A DNA stretch of 7,176 bases from positions 1 through 7,176 of the forward strand of contig CAUCXT010000075.1 of NCBI GenBank assembly GCA_958446835.1, written 5' to 3'. The DNA is from an uncultured Eubacterium sp. (lineage in GTDB: Bacteria > Bacillota > Clostridia > Lachnospirales > Lachnospiraceae). The notes under the pieces are model-generated. The model was not told the origin of the DNA. It saw nothing but the letters and a program-made list of their open reading frames with translations, and ran no database searches. Positions 5,905 to 7,176 of this stretch are shown piece after piece (within the stretch, counting starts at the first letter, position 1; every line of letters begins with the position of its first letter). A program made the position numbers and the translations under genes.

Positions 5905-6285
5905 TTATCTTCCCCGCATCATTATCGCAATCTGTTCTTTTTTTAGCTCCGCGATAAGCCCGCTTACACTCCATTTCATATTGTGAATCGTGACGATGGC
6001 TTTTAAATGTGTCGGCTCAATCCCCCGCTTTTTGTATTCCGCAAGGAACACATCCATCGCAGGGCTTGAAACATCCGAAAAAATAATACAATCCGGCAGC
6101 TTCGCATTGTCACCATCAGCGCTGTATTCTGATTTTGTGCCCTTAACCCCTTTTATCCCTGCCAGCTCACCGACGGTGCTGCCGGCGTCCGCCTCATCGA
6201 ACTGCTTAATCTGATGATTGAGACTGTGGCACAAGCTTACTATCTGCTGTCTTTTTGTCTTGTCATTTATATGAAGTAGTATCAT
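5905..6285 (-). CDS. DUF3783-domain protein of unknown function
   Basis: The product is a small cytoplasmic protein of 126 residues (129 if the first ATG at 6294 is used). The C-terminal half resembles the DUF3783 family: LPDCIIFSDVSSPAMDVFLAEYKKRGIEPTHLKAIVTIHNMKWSVSGLIAELKKEQ shows the pattern of a buried strand, a helix, a K-A-(I/V)-(V/L)-T strand and an N--W-----L--EL-KE ending. No catalytic motif is visible and the family role is not known to me. The N-terminal part (MILLHINDKTKRQQIVSLC) gives a strand and helix, followed by a low-complexity Gly/Lys/Ser-rich stretch of about 30 residues. I prefer the ATG at 6285 because GAAGGG sits 9 nt before it, while it abuts the 6294 ATG with no spacer. 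The gene leads an operon with apbE, 3 nt downstream. I recognise the domain from pattern memory, so confidence is moderate. Confidence 0.75.
   Translation of the reverse strand: MILLHINDKTKRQQIVSLCHSLNHQIKQFDEADAGSTVGELAGIKGVKGTKSEYSADGDNAKLPDCIIFSDVSSPAMDVFLAEYKKRGIEPTHLKAIVTIHNMKWSVSGLIAELKKEQIAIMMRGR
5909..5915 (-). promoter_or_regulatory. Ribosome binding site supporting a TTG start for apbE
   Basis: GGGGAAG on the minus strand, within the last codons of the DUF3783 gene, lies 7 nt before the TTG at 5901. Neither in-frame ATG further in has a comparable site, so a TTG start is preferred. Confidence 0.55.
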
Positions 6286-6294
6286 ATTCTGCAT

Positions 6295-6300
6295 CCCTTC
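6295..6300 (-). promoter_or_regulatory. Ribosome binding site of the DUF3783 gene
   Basis: GAAGGG on the minus strand touches the ATG at 6294 directly but is 9 nt from the in-frame ATG at 6285, so it favours the later start. Confidence 0.5.
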
Positions 6301-6328
6301 ACCGCTAAAGCTTGTTTTAACTTGAAAA

Positions 6329-6352
6329 GGGTACTTGAAATACCAAGTACCC
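6329..6352 (-). terminator. Rho-independent terminator after the glucokinase gene
   Basis: GGGTACTTG (6329-6337) pairs perfectly with CAAGTACCC (6344-6352) around a 6-nt loop. On the minus strand the stem is followed at once by TTTT and then a mixed CAAGTTAAAAC stretch. It begins 16 nt after the stop of the ROK gene (6369). The plus direction lacks a T run. The 74 bp between the ROK stop and 6294 hold this hairpin and little else; I could not find a convincing consensus promoter for the DUF3783-apbE-yccF operon there, so leak-through from the ROK transcript is possible. Confidence 0.85.
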
Positions 6353-6368
6353 TAGTGTGTAACTCGTT

Positions 6369-7176
6369 TTACCCGAGCACCAGTGCCGCTGCACCGTATA
6401 TTCCACCATCATTTCCCAGCTCTGCCATGATGAACTTCACATTGCCGCAAGGTCTGAACACAACCTTCTTGAACTTCTCCTCTATGAAATCAAGAAGGAA
6501 CGCTCCCGCCTTGCTCACGCCGCCGCCGATTACAACAGCCTCCATGTTGACCGTGCATGCCACATTTGCGATTGCTCTCGCAAGTGCGTCACCCATGATG
6601 TCCATAACGGAGAGTGCAAGCTTATCACCTGTCTTTGCAAGGTCAATCACGTCCTTCGCGGTGATATCAACCATATCGCGAAGAGGTGTAGGAATGTCCG
6701 TATTCTTCATAGCCTTCTTCGCCTCGCGGACAATTCCCGTGGCACTTGCCACAAGCTCAAGACAGTCATTCTTACCGCAGTTGCAGACCTCAGTATTTCC
6801 CGGTGCAACAGGCATGTGACCAATCTCACCTGCGCCGCCGGTCGCACCTGCAACAATCCTTCCGTCAAGGATAACACCGCCGCCTACGCCTGTGCCAAGT
6901 GTGACCATAAGCATATCTGAATAGCCTCTTCCGCCACCCTTAAAATATTCGCCGAGCGCAGCGACGTTAGCGTCATTTCCTGCCTTACATGGAACACCAT
7001 GGAAGCTGTCTGAAAATGCTCTTTCAATATTAAACACTCCCCAGCCGAGATTTACACAGCCGTTCACGGTGCCGTCCTTCATGACAGGTCCCGGAACTCC
7101 GACACCGACGCCCTTGACATCCTCCACCATATATCCTGCAGCGTCAAGGTGCTTGTCCATGGATGTGCAGATATCA
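6369..7176 (-). CDS. ROK-family glucokinase, C-terminal part (runs off the right edge)
   Basis: ROK glucokinases phosphorylate glucose with ATP to glucose-6-phosphate in the cytoplasm. The frame is still open at 7176 (preceding codons read DICTS), so the ATG at 7160 is internal and the N-terminal part, including the first ATP-binding DxGGT motif, lies outside. Counting from Met at 7160: GVGVGVPGPV (17-26), NLGWGVFNIE (37-46), AGNDANVAALGE (60-71) with Asp63 as the expected catalytic base, VTLGTGVGGGVILDG (86-100) for phosphate binding, GEIGHMP (111-117) with the sugar-binding Glu112 and zinc-binding His115, CNCGKNDCLE (126-135) with zinc ligands Cys126, Cys128 and Cys133, and VIGGGVSKAG (210-219) for the adenine side. 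The zinc loop has Asp where the usual CxCGxxGCxE has Gly. Other ROK sugar kinases share these motifs, so glucose is the likely rather than proven substrate; the symbol glcK would fit if confirmed. It ends before a strong terminator. Confidence 0.93.
   Translation of the reverse strand, partial: DICTSMDKHLDAAGYMVEDVKGVGVGVPGPVMKDGTVNGCVNLGWGVFNIERAFSDSFHGVPCKAGNDANVAALGEYFKGGGRGYSDMLMVTLGTGVGGGVILDGRIVAGATGGAGEIGHMPVAPGNTEVCNCGKNDCLELVASATGIVREAKKAMKNTDIPTPLRDMVDITAKDVIDLAKTGDKLALSVMDIMGDALARAIANVACTVNMEAVVIGGGVSKAGAFLLDFIEEKFKKVVFRPCGNVKFIMAELGNDGGIYGAAALVLG

Noticed and set aside
6322..6819. Plus-strand 165-codon open frame opposite the ROK gene
   Set aside because: It is antisense to conserved ROK motifs, and its start lies in the terminator hairpin region; composition is that of a shadow frame.
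7158..7160. ATG at 7160 as the true start of the ROK gene
   Set aside because: The frame stays open to the window edge and the protein would lack the N-terminal ATP-binding part that all ROK kinases have.

Overview
The window looks like ordinary chromosome from a low-to-mid-GC Gram-positive anaerobe, most likely a Lachnospiraceae-type Clostridia. This is inferred from a compact 750-residue glycogen phosphorylase, strong GGAGG-type ribosome binding sites, a lipoprotein ApbE, a DUF3783 protein and a zinc-motif ROK glucokinase. No species can be named from the sequence alone. Six of the seven genes lie on the minus strand; the exception is an AraC-type regulator.

Layout from left to right. Positions 1-420 hold the N-terminal 140 codons of a HAD-superfamily hydrolase, which runs off the left edge. 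Positions 421-729 have no gene but hold a 185-bp near-perfect palindrome (487-671) that looks like a small non-coding mobile element, followed by the hairpin terminator of glgP. Positions 730-2982 are glgP. Positions 2983-3332 are a divergent regulatory region with a predicted glgP promoter on the minus strand, a predicted araC promoter on the plus strand and several short repeats. Positions 3333-4283 are an AraC-family regulator with an N-terminal cupin domain. Only 2 bp after its stop begins, in convergent orientation, the end of a tightly packed minus-strand operon read as DUF3783 gene - apbE - yccF (6285 down to 4286). A strong hairpin terminator (6329-6352) separates this operon from an upstream ROK-family glucokinase gene that runs off the right edge.

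Functional reading. GlgP releases glucose-1-phosphate from alpha-glucan and the ROK protein probably phosphorylates free glucose, so both feed hexose phosphate into glycolysis, but they sit in separate transcription units. The AraC/cupin protein is divergent from glgP and could regulate it or itself; its ligand is unknown. ApbE is an exported lipoprotein flavin transferase whose acceptor protein is not in this window; its partners YccF (membrane) and DUF3783 have no established role. I found no defence, CRISPR, secretion or biosynthetic system. The most unusual item is the 185-bp palindrome, whose ends carry outward-facing TTGACA boxes.
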